Position numbers and translations under genes: made by a program. A stretch of 63,030 bases of DNA from Bacteroidota bacterium (GTDB taxonomy: Bacteria; Bacteroidota; Bacteroidia; Bacteroidales; UBA4417). Location: assembly GCA_022711175.1 (NCBI GenBank), contig JAKLFM010000013.1, forward strand, positions 1-63,030, written 5' to 3'. Below are positions 1 through 8,014 of this stretch, piece by piece; the stretch's first letter is position 1, and the number at the start of each line of letters is the position of its first letter. The notes beneath the pieces are model-generated. The model had not been told where the DNA came from. It did no database searches and saw nothing but the letters and a program-made list of their open reading frames with translations.

Positions 1-199
1 TTCGCCATGCTCACTTTATCAGGTGGGGGAGTAGCACCGGGTGAAGCCCCGTACATCCCCATAATCTTCTGCATATCATGACTAATCAGGTCATCCACCA
101 CCCGGGCATATTGCTCAGCCTTCTTAATGCTGATAGGCTCTGGAATATTCGATAAAACCTTAATAAAGAGACTTAAAATGCCCCAAAACACCCCTAAAA
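1..199 (-). pseudogene. Tyrosine recombinase C-terminal remnant, runs off left edge
   Basis: Read on the minus strand, this open frame contains YARVVDDLISHDMQKIMGMY, almost the same as the C-terminal tail of the integrase at 50965 (YARVVDDLINKDMQKIYGMY), and the DNA is also visibly similar. The active-site tyrosine of the family sits in KYARV; here the same position reads QYARV. Upstream of this tail there is no recombinase catalytic domain, only a short hydrophobic stretch (FWGILSLFIKVL), and no clear ATG. The tail continues past position 1. I infer a remnant of a related integrase, left by an element that used the adjacent tRNA-Ser(CGA). A small membrane protein that captured this tail is the alternative. 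Confidence 0.55.
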
Positions 200-202
200 A
201 GC

Positions 203-238
203 AAAAACCACCAAAAAGTAGTTCCTTTTCGGTGGTTT
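203..238 (-). terminator. Intrinsic terminator of tRNA-Ser(CGA)
   Basis: The inverted repeat AAACCACC / GGTGGTTT (205-212 and 231-238) is followed on the minus strand by a run of Ts. It lies 25 bp beyond the tRNA 3' end, in the direction of tRNA transcription. Confidence 0.75.
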
Positions 239-262
239 AACTCTGATTTCCTTCGTACTCTG

Positions 263-349
263 CGGAAAGACAGGGATTCGAACCCTGGGACCCCGCAAGG
301 GGTCAACGGTTTTCGAGACCGCCCCATTCGACCGCTCTGGCATCTTTCC
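263..349 (-). tRNA. tRNA-Ser(CGA)
   Basis: This is an 87-nt type II tRNA on the minus strand. The acceptor stem GGAAAGA (343-349) pairs with TCTTTCC (264-270), with a G discriminator at 263. The anticodon loop CTCGAAA gives anticodon CGA, which reads UCG serine codons. The long variable arm TTGACCCCTTGCGGGGTC and the T-loop GGTTCGAATCC are both present. The acceptor CCA is not fully encoded. Confidence 0.95.
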
Positions 350-407
350 TTTTATCCTGACCGCCCCTCCCGATAGCTATCGGGACGACCGCTCTGGCAT
401 CTTTCCT
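329..407. repeat. 22-bp direct repeat of the tRNA-Ser(CGA) 5' end
   Basis: The 22 bp at 329-350, covering the first ~21 nt of the tRNA gene, recur exactly at 386-407. Between them sits an 18-bp perfect palindrome (368-385, TCCCGATAGCTATCGGGA). The second copy is a tRNA fragment without a body. This fits a recombination or insertion scar at the tRNA rather than a second gene. Confidence 0.8.
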
Positions 408-419
408 CAATTGGGGCTG

Positions 420-427
420 CAAAATTA
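420..427 (-). promoter_or_regulatory. -7 box for tRNA-Ser(CGA)
   Basis: The minus strand reads TAATTTTG followed by CAGC, a match to the Bacteroidetes -7 consensus TAnnTTTG. The same TAATTTTGCAGC precedes the other serine tRNA at 52523-52530. The duplicated tRNA 5' fragment (386-407) lies between this box and the intact gene, so it would be transcribed as a leader. Confidence 0.6.
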
Positions 428-480
428 GAAACAATTTTCAAAATACCAACGATTCGTTTCAACATCGAATCAAAATACAG

Positions 481-1683
481 CTAATCAGGCGCATAGGTCT
501 GATGCCGCAAAAAGAAATACAAAGTCGTCGCCATCATTAACGTAAACAGTATGCCTGCCATCAAAAGTGCCGTTGAGAGACTGTAATGGTCAGTCAACCA
601 GCCAAGTAAAGGCCCAATGAGAGCGAAAAGCAGGCGGATAACAAAATTCCTCACCGATAGCACAGTAGCACGAACATCGGAAGTGGTGATAAGGTTTATA
701 TAATTCCGGAGAATAGGTGTGGCAAATCCACGGGCAAGATAAAATACAATGAGTACAATGTAACCCATGTATGAGTCAATTGCCGAGAGTGCTATATATC
801 CGCTTAACAACAAGATTGTGAACAAGATAACAGTCTTACGAGGTCCTAATCGCTTTTCGAGTTTCCATGCTTGGAAAGCTGCAACACCGACTGCAGCATT
901 CAGAATTGCCCAAAGCACTCCGTACCACGAAAGTTTTACATTTGCCTGAATAAACAGCGGTTGCACAAACCATGCCATTGTAAGTGTTGACGCACCGGTA
1001 ACGGCGGAAAACAATGTGTTCCACCTGAGTTTGGGATTACTGTATAGTGTTTCGCGAATTACCCTGAACATAACCCCTAAGCCTATACCGGTTTTTTTTC
1101 TTTCCACGGGAGGTTCAACGAGGAGGAGCGATGCTGGTAGGGCGATTGCTGCCACGGCGGTTTGCACATAAAAGGGTGTTCGTAGCGATCCCAGCGCTAA
1201 CAGCCCGCCGATAATACCGGCCAAAGCCTCTGCAAAATTGCCGACCGAGGTCACTTTACCTTCATAGCGTAAATACTTGTCCGAAACATGTCCGGCAATT
1301 AGTGTGTCGTACAGCATTGCCGAATCGGCGCCCGAAACCAGGCTTTGTCCGATTCCAAGTGCAACCTCGGCAACCGCTAAATTCCAGAAACCAAAAGAAG
1401 AGCTATATATCAGGTATCCGGTAACTCCAAGTAATGAACCAAGCAGAATGCTGGTTTTGCGGCCAGCTTTGTCAGCAAAGTAACCGGTAGGTATTTCGAA
1501 AAACATCAGGGTGAGCGAATAGACAGCCTGAAGCTGAAATACTTCCCGCATCGACATGCCGTTCGATTTGTAGAAAAGCACGATAACGGGCATCACCAGG
1601 TTCATCCATTTGGCAACTTTAATGAGGTAAAGTGCAAACAGATTCCTGCGGTAATTGAATTTTATAGGATTGCTCAGATACAA
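481..1683 (-). CDS. Major facilitator superfamily transporter
   Basis: A 400-aa integral membrane protein with the usual 12-helix MFS length and the loop 2-3 signature GYFADKAGRK near residues 67-76. It is a secondary transporter of the inner membrane; the substrate cannot be read from sequence. The start used is TTG at 1683, because the next in-frame ATG (residue 26) would cut into helix 1. The start codon lies directly beside a terminator hairpin (1686-1720) and the att repeat (1724-1743), with no Shine-Dalgarno and no TAnnTTTG box visible. I infer that integration next to the tRNA separated this gene from its original upstream region. Function as a transporter is confident; expression is uncertain. 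Confidence 0.88.
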   Translation of the reverse strand: MYLSNPIKFNYRRNLFALYLIKVAKWMNLVMPVIVLFYKSNGMSMREVFQLQAVYSLTLMFFEIPTGYFADKAGRKTSILLGSLLGVTGYLIYSSSFGFWNLAVAEVALGIGQSLVSGADSAMLYDTLIAGHVSDKYLRYEGKVTSVGNFAEALAGIIGGLLALGSLRTPFYVQTAVAAIALPASLLLVEPPVERKKTGIGLGVMFRVIRETLYSNPKLRWNTLFSAVTGASTLTMAWFVQPLFIQANVKLSWYGVLWAILNAAVGVAAFQAWKLEKRLGPRKTVILFTILLLSGYIALSAIDSYMGYIVLIVFYLARGFATPILRNYINLITTSDVRATVLSVRNFVIRLLFALIGPLLGWLTDHYSLSTALLMAGILFTLMMATTLYFFLRHQTYAPD

Positions 1684-1685
1684 CT

Positions 1686-1720
1686 AAAAAAGCCAGCATG
1701 ACAATTTATGTAAGCTGGCT
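1686..1720 (-). terminator. Terminator hairpin displaced from tRNA-Ser(TGA)
   Basis: AGCCAGC (1691-1697) pairs with GCTGGCT (1714-1720), followed on the minus strand by six Ts. It lies immediately beyond the distal copy of the tRNA 3' end (1724-1743). It was probably the original tRNA-Ser(TGA) terminator before elements were inserted. Confidence 0.7.
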
Positions 1721-1723
1721 ATT

Positions 1724-1743
1724 GCGGAGAGAGAGGGATTCGA
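1724..1743. other. attR-like copy of the tRNA-Ser(TGA) 3' end (distal)
   Basis: The 20 bp GCGGAGAGAGAGGGATTCGA are identical to 52430-52449, the 3' acceptor and T-arm of tRNA-Ser(TGA). No tRNA body follows. This is the expected distal attachment site left when a recombinase integrates into a tRNA 3' end. Confidence 0.85.
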
Positions 1744-1854
1744 CAGCCGTTGAATCACTCACTATCAAAGTCACTTTGCCAGCTTAAAATTTATGCACAA
1801 TCGGCTGTTATTAAGTTATTTATTAAGGCGTGAACTTTTTTATCATGACTTTAC

Positions 1855-1862
1855 TATATTTG
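1855..1862 (+). promoter_or_regulatory. -7 box upstream of the element A integrase operon
   Basis: TATATTTG matches TAnnTTTG and lies 60 bp before the ATG at 1923. The arm-site repeats at 1888-1909 fall in the predicted leader, so integrase binding could affect its own expression. Confidence 0.5.
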
Positions 1863-1887
1863 TAAACGACTTTGAACGACAGTAAAA

Positions 1888-1909
1888 CCGTTACCAATTC
1901 CGTTACCAA
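1888..1909. promoter_or_regulatory. Integrase arm-type site pair, left
   Basis: CCGTTACCAA occurs at 1888-1897 and 1900-1909, a 12-bp period. The same pair with the same period, CCGTTGCCAA and CCGTTACCAG, occurs at 9996-10017 near the other end of the element. Same orientation, same phasing and terminal position suggest recombinase arm binding sites. Confidence 0.6.
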
Positions 1910-1922
1910 TTATCAATAAATC

Positions 1923-2258
1923 ATGAAAAACAATTTTGAACAGTTTATGTCATTTTTCAATGACAGTGACAATTTTCCTGCAAACGTAGCAGATTTTTTG
2001 CTCAAATACGGTAACAAATCAGATCAGGATCATTTTAAAACGATCCTGTTACTTGTAGAACAATCGTTAATGTTAGCTGCATATAAATTCAGCAATCATG
2101 ATAATAATGCTGTTGAAGCTCAAACATTTCTCAAGCTGATGCGGGAGAGTGCTGAAAGATTAAACAAACATTTTGCAAAAGATACTCAGGGCGTAAATGA
2201 TACGATTGTTGATGTGAAAAGCGGGAATAGTCTGTTAAACGGAATTTCATTAAACTAA
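1923..2258 (+). CDS. Hypothetical protein coupled to integrase
   Basis: A 111-aa mostly helical acidic protein that I do not recognise. Its TAA stop overlaps the integrase ATG by one base (TAATG), so the two are probably translationally coupled. It is the first gene after the 1855 promoter box. Position suggests an integrase cofactor or directionality factor, but no HTH or other motif supports this. Confidence 0.7.
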   Translation: MKNNFEQFMSFFNDSDNFPANVADFLLKYGNKSDQDHFKTILLLVEQSLMLAAYKFSNHDNNAVEAQTFLKLMRESAERLNKHFAKDTQGVNDTIVDVKSGNSLLNGISLN

Positions 2259-3517
2259 TGGGATCAATCCAATTCTATATCAATAAGAAGAAAGGCACAG
2301 AGAAAGCCCGGCAAATAATGCTGAGTTATAATTACAACGGCCAAAGGCTGTTCTATTACACTGGTAAAAGGATCAATGAAGCTAATTTTATTGTTGACGA
2401 AGAGACAAAGAAGTTTATCAAGGTCACAGGGAGTGACCGATTAGAAATCAATGAAAGGTTTAAGCTGATCAGAGACCTGATCGGAGAACTGGAGAGGAAA
2501 TCAACAGCAGCAGGCGAGCCGTTGACCCCTGATGCAATCAGGGAGAAACTAAACCAACACATAAAAGCCAAAGCAAAGGATCAGGAACCCGAAAAAATAA
2601 CTCTCAAACGGTATTTTCAAATTTACGTTGATGAACTGACAGACCGGGTGAATATGCGAACTGGCCGGAAATTGTCAGCAACCATGCCACAGAAATATAA
2701 AAACCTACAAACCATATTCAACGATTTTTGTGAGGAACAGGGCAGAGAGTATGATTTTGAGGATATTGATAGTACATTTTATTATCAGTTTGTTGCATTC
2801 CTGGTAAAGAACAGGAAATTCAGCGTTAATACTTATGGCCGGGCAATCAAATTTTTTAAAACCGTCCTGTATGATGCAGCCAGTAAGAACATCAATAAGA
2901 ATTTCGCTTTTATCAAAGCGTTGCAGGGAGTGACCGAGCAAGCTGATAGTATTTATCTGACAGAGGATGAATTAACAAAGATTTATGAGTATGATTTTTC
3001 GGCATTACCCCACCTCGACCGGGTCCGGGATATGTTTCTGATCGGATGCTGGACCGGCCTGAGATATTCCGACTTCAGCCAGATCAAGCCTGAAGACGTG
3101 AGAAATAACAGGATCAGGGTATTAACCCAAAAGACAAAACAAAAAGTGACAATCCCGGTGAACCCGGTAGTTAAATCAATACTGTTGAAATATGACTATC
3201 AGTTACCCCCGGCAATTACGAACCAACGGTTTAACGAATATATCAAAGATGTAGCAAAGGCAGCAAAGATCAATGAACTGTATGTTAAACGGATTACCAA
3301 AGCCGGTATAACTGAAACCACCACAAAGGAGAAACACGAATTTGTTAGCAGTCATACAGCCCGGCGCAGCTTTGCAACCAATATGTTTTTGAAAGGCGTA
3401 CCGGCAACAGTAATTATGGGGATCACCGGCCATGCCACTGAAAAAGAGTTTATGAAGTACATCAAAGTAAGTGAGGAACAAAAGGCCGATCTCTTTGAGA
3501 AGTATGTAAATTGGTAA
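2258..3517 (+). CDS. Tyrosine recombinase (integrase) of element A
   Basis: A 419-aa site-specific recombinase with an N-terminal arm/core-binding SAM-like half and a C-terminal catalytic domain. Visible catalytic residues are Arg I in TGLRYSDF (R269), the HTARR box (H366, R369), GH in GITGHATEK, and the likely tyrosine nucleophile in MKYIKV (Y401). It would insert and excise the element at the 3' end of tRNA-Ser(TGA). It sits 500 bp from the distal att site. It differs clearly from the integrase at 50965, which lacks Arg I, so the two elements carry distinct recombinases. Confidence 0.93.
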   Translation: MGSIQFYINKKKGTEKARQIMLSYNYNGQRLFYYTGKRINEANFIVDEETKKFIKVTGSDRLEINERFKLIRDLIGELERKSTAAGEPLTPDAIREKLNQHIKAKAKDQEPEKITLKRYFQIYVDELTDRVNMRTGRKLSATMPQKYKNLQTIFNDFCEEQGREYDFEDIDSTFYYQFVAFLVKNRKFSVNTYGRAIKFFKTVLYDAASKNINKNFAFIKALQGVTEQADSIYLTEDELTKIYEYDFSALPHLDRVRDMFLIGCWTGLRYSDFSQIKPEDVRNNRIRVLTQKTKQKVTIPVNPVVKSILLKYDYQLPPAITNQRFNEYIKDVAKAAKINELYVKRITKAGITETTTKEKHEFVSSHTARRSFATNMFLKGVPATVIMGITGHATEKEFMKYIKVSEEQKADLFEKYVNW

Positions 3518-3570
3518 CAAAAAACCCCGGCAGGGCTGCAACCCATTGACCGGGATAAAAAAGTAGGGAT

Positions 3571-4467
3571 ATGAACAAAGGTAATAACTTTTTTGATCTG
3601 ATTGAGAATGAGATCAATAACGGAGAAAACTATTTTGAAATAGATGTTTTGAAATATGAGAGCCAAATAAATAGTTCAGAGTACTATATCATGTTACTAC
3701 AAACAGAAGGCAATCTGAGTGCTGAGTATTACAAATTACAAAAAATCAGACAGTTAAAACAAATACCACTATTAATCGAAGGTGCATTCATGCAAGCAAT
3801 TAAGCAAGCAAAATTGAACGATATTGAGTCAATTAATGATAAAATTTTCGATAATCCTGATCGAAAAGATGAAATACTGAAAATGGAATATAATAGATAC
3901 CATACTCGATTTGAGCAATACAGTGATAATGGTGAAATTAAAGCAATGCCATCAATAAAGATAACTATTGATTTTGCTATGCACTACTTCATATCTGAAA
4001 ATCCTTTGCTTGAGGTTGATAATGAGGAAATTATAAAGAGAAATATTGTCCCTCAAATTGAAGCATTTGCAGTTAGAATGTGGTTACATGATCAGATATA
4101 CAACAACAATTCAGATGCCAACAACACATCTACAAGTATTGCAAACATTGATATTAAGGCTCAAATTCAAAAAATACTGGAGCCACTGAAAAGCCTGGTT
4201 GACAGTCCGGATCATTTTGAGATAATTATTGGAGCTTTTGCTGAGTATAAGGAAACCCGAGATATACCGAAAAATTTGATAAAAAAGCCAGTAACATTGA
4301 ATAATAAGTTTATTGAACCTTTCAGAATGCTGATCTCTCAAAGATTATTGAAAAAGACTGAGGTAGCAAAATTATTAGTCTGTTTGATTAAACCAAAATC
4401 AATAACTATCGCAGATTATTCCGAGAATTATATATTAAAGCTATTAACACTTGACAAGAATATATGA
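3571..4467 (+). CDS. Hypothetical protein, element A
   Basis: A 298-aa AT-rich gene with no signal peptide or membrane segment and no motif I recognise. It is predicted mostly helical, with an asparagine-rich linker near residues 179-190 (NNNSDANNTSTS). It lies 53 bp after the integrase in the same orientation, followed by 120 bp of spacer and the promoter of the replication genes. A role in integration, or as cargo, cannot be decided from sequence. Confidence 0.75.
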   Translation: MNKGNNFFDLIENEINNGENYFEIDVLKYESQINSSEYYIMLLQTEGNLSAEYYKLQKIRQLKQIPLLIEGAFMQAIKQAKLNDIESINDKIFDNPDRKDEILKMEYNRYHTRFEQYSDNGEIKAMPSIKITIDFAMHYFISENPLLEVDNEEIIKRNIVPQIEAFAVRMWLHDQIYNNNSDANNTSTSIANIDIKAQIQKILEPLKSLVDSPDHFEIIIGAFAEYKETRDIPKNLIKKPVTLNNKFIEPFRMLISQRLLKKTEVAKLLVCLIKPKSITIADYSENYILKLLTLDKNI

Positions 4468-4585
4468 GAAAGGTACAGAAAGGTATAGAAAGGTATATTT
4501 GTACCTTTAATTAATACTACTTTAATAGCTGATAATCAACATATTGAATTAGTTAAAACATGATCGTTTAACCTGATATACCTGA

Positions 4586-4593
4586 TATTTTTG
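4586..4593 (+). promoter_or_regulatory. -7 box of the element A replication operon
   Basis: TATTTTTG matches TAnnTTTG. A transcript starting ~7 bp downstream would begin near 4600, which favours the ATG at 4617 over an in-frame TTG at 4596 for the next gene. Confidence 0.5.
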
Positions 4594-4616
4594 CTTTGAA
4601 TCAATTACTCAAAGCA

Positions 4617-4907
4617 ATGCCCCTCACATTTGAATCATTACCTCAGTCAGTAGAGGTTTTACAACAAAAGGTTGACAAACTCACAAGCCTGGTCGAAACC
4701 CTGGTTAAAACTGAACCAGCGCCGGAACCGGACGAAATAAGGTTTTACGGTGATAAGGAATTGGCAGAATATATGCACTGCAATATTCAGACAATTTACA
4801 GGCTGAAGAAGGCCGGGAAATTGCCATTCCGTAAATATGGCCGCAAATATTACTATCTCCGATCAGAAATAGATAAAGCCTTTGCCGGGAAAGGAGGCCG
4901 AAAGTAA
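4617..4907 (+). CDS. Excisionase-like helix-turn-helix protein
   Basis: A small DNA-binding protein of ~96 aa with a short N-terminal coiled-coil-like stretch and a C-terminal winged HTH of the MerR/excisionase HTH_17 type: FYGDKELAEYMHC, then IQTIYRLKKAGKLPF, then RKYYYLRSEID. In Bacteroidetes elements such proteins precede the replication ATPase and act in excision or replication control. The stop overlaps the next ATG (TAATG), giving coupling with the ATPase. An in-frame TTG at 4596 gives a slightly longer alternative. Confidence 0.85.
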   Translation: MPLTFESLPQSVEVLQQKVDKLTSLVETLVKTEPAPEPDEIRFYGDKELAEYMHCNIQTIYRLKKAGKLPFRKYGRKYYYLRSEIDKAFAGKGGRK

Positions 4908-6115
4908 TGGAGCCAACAAAAGAAAAAGCCCCGGAGCCGGTAGGCTACACAGGGCAGGAGGGCAACTACAACAGCAAAGATACAATATCAAGAGACGAAA
5001 TACAAGAGTTTCACTCATTTGTTGAACCATTGAAACAGCCGGAGCCATTTCTGAACCTGACAAATGAGATTTATGCAGAATATTTACAAAAGCTGAAAGA
5101 GGCTTTTATTGATCCCACTATTGAAATACCCGCTCCCCCGGTTTGTCTTAAGTTAAGTGATGCAATTATTTGCACATTGGGCAATTTCTCAATGGTAATA
5201 GGCAAAGCAAAAAGCCGAAAAACATTTTTTATCACAATAGCCCTGGCAGCAGCAACCGGGAATGATGTTGTATTGAACAAGTTTTTCGGATCATTGCCGA
5301 ATGATCAGCGTAATGTAATTTACTTTGATACAGAGCAGAGCAGGTACCATGCTCAAAGAACTGTGAAAAGAGTATGCCGGTTAACCGGCTATCATTCACC
5401 CAACAATTTTATTGCATATGGCCTAAGGAAATACAATGCTCATGACAGGCTTAAAATGATTGAGGCTGCATTATTTACGACAAAAAATATCGGATTTGCG
5501 GTAATAGATGGAGCCAGGGATATTGTTACTTCAATAAATGATGAATCACAGGCAAGCGATGTTACAACCTCATTACTGAGATGGACTGAGGAACTCAATA
5601 TTCACATTATCGTTGTATTACATGAAAATAAGAACGACAAAAACCCTCGAGGACACCTGGGAACTGAATTAACGAATAAGGCTGAAACAGTCCTTTCGGT
5701 AAGTAAGAATGAGACAGACGATAATATTAGTATTGTTCAGGCTGAATATTGCCGGGATCGTGATCCCGAACCGTTTGCATTTGAGATCAATGATGAGGGT
5801 TTGCCGCAAGTTGCTGACAATTTTGAGATCAGGACAAGTAAGAAACTAACACCCGCAGCAATCCCCCAGAATAATCATTATACCGTATTAAGGGCGATTT
5901 TTGGTAACAATAAACAATTAGGTCATTCGGAATTTATTGCTTCTATCAGATACGAGTTTGAACAGCTTGGGCAAACTATTGGTGCAAGCAAGGCAAAAGA
6001 TTTTATTACATACTATTTGAAAAAAGGTGATGTGATTTCAAGCGGCACCCCTCAAACAAAAAGTCATAAATATCACAGGCCAATTAAAGAAGTTACAAGC
6101 AATGAAAATGATTAA
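4907..6115 (+). CDS. RepA-like AAA/RecA-fold replication ATPase
   Basis: A 402-aa ATPase of the RepA/DnaB-like RecA fold used by small Bacteroidetes elements. The P-loop is GKAKSRKT (G99-T106), with Arg where the canonical P-loop has Gly. Walker B is in GFAVIDGARDI, and IIVVLHENKND follows as the sensor strand. DTEQSRYHAQ resembles the arginine-rich loop of this family. The likely role is origin melting or helicase activity for element replication. It is translationally coupled to the upstream HTH protein and followed by the palindromic region 6123-6198. Confidence 0.85.
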   Translation: MEPTKEKAPEPVGYTGQEGNYNSKDTISRDEIQEFHSFVEPLKQPEPFLNLTNEIYAEYLQKLKEAFIDPTIEIPAPPVCLKLSDAIICTLGNFSMVIGKAKSRKTFFITIALAAATGNDVVLNKFFGSLPNDQRNVIYFDTEQSRYHAQRTVKRVCRLTGYHSPNNFIAYGLRKYNAHDRLKMIEAALFTTKNIGFAVIDGARDIVTSINDESQASDVTTSLLRWTEELNIHIIVVLHENKNDKNPRGHLGTELTNKAETVLSVSKNETDDNISIVQAEYCRDRDPEPFAFEINDEGLPQVADNFEIRTSKKLTPAAIPQNNHYTVLRAIFGNNKQLGHSEFIASIRYEFEQLGQTIGASKAKDFITYYLKKGDVISSGTPQTKSHKYHRPIKEVTSNEND

Positions 6116-6122
6116 AATATTG

Positions 6123-6198
6123 AACCGGGTTAACCCGGTTAATTGTCAAAAATAACCGGGTTAAGTTAAGTCTATATATATAGACTTAACCCGGTTAA
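6123..6198. repeat. Palindromic iterated region, candidate replication origin
   Basis: An 18-bp perfect palindrome AACCGGGTTAACCCGGTT (6123-6140) is followed by another AACCGGGTTA (6154-6163), a 26-bp perfect palindrome (6165-6190, GTTAAGTCTATAT plus its reverse complement) and an inverted TAACCCGGTT (6187-6196). That makes four copies of one 10-mer in 75 bp. The position between the replication ATPase and the primase-like gene suggests oriV or an operator. Confidence 0.65.
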
Positions 6199-6236
6199 CA
6201 GGTTGATTGAAATTATGCAGCCTTACCCTGGTAGAT

Positions 6237-7223
6237 ATGAATGATAAATTTCGCTATCAATTAGACCGTTCACCCCGGAAATTCGTTTGCCCTGGATGCA
6301 ATCGGAGAAAGTTTGTAAGATATATTGATACAGCAACAAAAATCTATCTGCCCGGGCAATTTGGCAGGTGCGACCGGCAGGATCATTGCGGGTACCATTT
6401 GAACCCATACAAAACATGTTTTAAAGTAACAGATCAAATAGAGCAGCCAGGCAAGCCACAGCCGATGCCGAAATATTACATTCCTGAGAGCATACTCAAT
6501 GCAACCCTCAAGAGATATGAGATAAACTCATTTGTCAGAAACCTGATGAAACTGGCACCAGTCGGAGAGGTTGAAAAAGTAGTATCATTATACAGGATTG
6601 GAACAGTGAGCAAGGGAACCAGAGCCGGATCAGCAACATTCCCCTTTATTGATATTGCCGGAAACATTAGAGCAATTCAGGCAAAGCAATTTGATGAAAC
6701 AAACCATACAAGGAAAAACGGTACTGATTTTATTCATGCCATAATGCACAGGCATTATCAAAGTACAAATGAGCCTTTACCCCTTTGGCTGAATGACTAC
6801 CTCAAAAATGAAAGATACGTTTCATGCCTGTTCGGTGAGCATTTATTAACCAGGTACCTGACAAACCCTGTTGCATTGGTTGAAGCTCCAAAGACAGCGA
6901 TTATCGGTACACTATATTATGGGATGCCCGACAATCCCGCTAACTTGTTATGGTTAGCTGTTTATAATAAAAGCAGTTTAACGGCTGACAGATGCCAGGC
7001 ATTGAAGAGGCGAACGGTTATTTTGTTTCCCGACCTGGGAGCCTTTACCGATTGGAAAAATAAGACAAATGAGTTAATGAAAGCTATTCCGGGTACCTGG
7101 TTTACAACTTCAGATATTTTGGAACGTGAGGCGAATGAAGCTGAGAGGTTAGCCGGTTATGATTTAGCAGATTTTTTAAGCCGTTTCGATTGGCGGAATT
7201 TTCGCAATAATTTAAAGTATTGA
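6237..7223 (+). CDS. Primase-like protein (DUF6371-type, zinc ribbon plus Toprim-like)
   Basis: A protein of ~328 aa with an N-terminal zinc-ribbon-like segment (CPGCNRRKF with CDRQDHCGYH about 30 residues later) and a C-terminal Toprim-like fold. ALVEAPKTAIIG resembles the Toprim glutamate motif, and TVILFPDLGAFTDW the Asp-containing motif. This layout is typical of DUF6371 proteins in Bacteroidetes mobile elements, and a role in primer synthesis is inferred. ATG 6237 is preferred; a TTG at 6207 would lengthen it by 10 residues. It directly follows the palindromic origin candidate. Confidence 0.78.
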   Translation: MNDKFRYQLDRSPRKFVCPGCNRRKFVRYIDTATKIYLPGQFGRCDRQDHCGYHLNPYKTCFKVTDQIEQPGKPQPMPKYYIPESILNATLKRYEINSFVRNLMKLAPVGEVEKVVSLYRIGTVSKGTRAGSATFPFIDIAGNIRAIQAKQFDETNHTRKNGTDFIHAIMHRHYQSTNEPLPLWLNDYLKNERYVSCLFGEHLLTRYLTNPVALVEAPKTAIIGTLYYGMPDNPANLLWLAVYNKSSLTADRCQALKRRTVILFPDLGAFTDWKNKTNELMKAIPGTWFTTSDILEREANEAERLAGYDLADFLSRFDWRNFRNNLKY

Positions 7224-7291
7224 ATATCATATGTTTAAACACAGAATAATTATCAACAAATCATGTCCTTTATTTTTTTGCCCCCTGAAGG

Positions 7292-7299
7292 TAGCTTTG
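7292..7299 (+). promoter_or_regulatory. -7 box of the ATP-grasp cargo pair
   Basis: TAGCTTTG matches TAnnTTTG, 24 bp before the ATG at 7323. It gives the two-gene cargo its own promoter, separate from the replication genes. Confidence 0.5.
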
Positions 7300-7322
7300 T
7301 TTCATTGTAAGCACGAAATAGC

Positions 7323-8012
7323 ATGAAAAAAATTCAAGACTTTCAGAAAGTCCGGACGCTGGCCATTAAGACAGCCCGGCAAATGTCAGAGGGTAGCTCC
7401 CTGAACATTGTCAGATACCTGGTATTCGATACCAGGCGAACCACTCCCCCCGAAATTTGTACTGATTATGTTGATGCCCTGAGGATTGCAGGTATTAACG
7501 GCCTTTCATCTGTTCCTGATCATTCGTACATCTTTGCAATCCATAAGCAGAGCGGAACAGAAATCAATATCAAATACTGTCTCCCTTTGCCTGAAGGCAT
7601 TGAATCAACAGAGGTCAACTACACGCTGAATATTAAATTCAAACGTGACCTGCAAACCTACCTTTCAGCTAAACAAAAAGCTGTTGACTACTTCATTAAC
7701 GAAGTATCTGAAAGCATTACCGATGAGATAAAAACATACATAGTATTGAGATACCCGGAAATGCAGCCAAAAGCAGTAGCAGAATATGAAACCGCCCTGA
7801 AGCTGGCCGGGATCACTGACAGCAATCCAGGAACCGGGTATGTTTTTCATGTCATTGCCAACGGTACAAAAACGATTTTTATTGAGTATGTGAACCCACA
7901 TACAAATGATGTTCCGGCCTGGGCAACAGCAGGGAGAATCTTTGCCAATGTCAGAGGCTTGGGAAAACTACTCCGATCACGTTCAACCAACCAACCTATA
8001 AAAACCTTGTAA
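7323..8012 (+). CDS. Duplicated-domain protein partnered with ATP-grasp ligase
   Basis: A 229-aa soluble protein that I do not recognise. It contains an internal duplication. The first copy has YLVFDT, then YVDALRIAGI, then YIFAIH (about residues 30-85); the second has YIVLRY, then YETALKLAGI, then YVFHVI (about residues 139-190). The identities are modest but in the same order. It ends 2 bp before the ATP-grasp gene and shares its promoter. It could be a substrate, carrier or adaptor for the ligase; this is inference from adjacency only. The N-terminus is basic, without a signal peptide. Confidence 0.78.
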   Translation: MKKIQDFQKVRTLAIKTARQMSEGSSLNIVRYLVFDTRRTTPPEICTDYVDALRIAGINGLSSVPDHSYIFAIHKQSGTEINIKYCLPLPEGIESTEVNYTLNIKFKRDLQTYLSAKQKAVDYFINEVSESITDEIKTYIVLRYPEMQPKAVAEYETALKLAGITDSNPGTGYVFHVIANGTKTIFIEYVNPHTNDVPAWATAGRIFANVRGLGKLLRSRSTNQPIKTL

Positions 8013-8014
8013 CC

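Noticed and set aside
386..407. Second tRNA-Ser gene upstream of tRNA-Ser(CGA)
   Set aside because: Only the first ~21 nt of the tRNA are present; anticodon and 3' half are missing.
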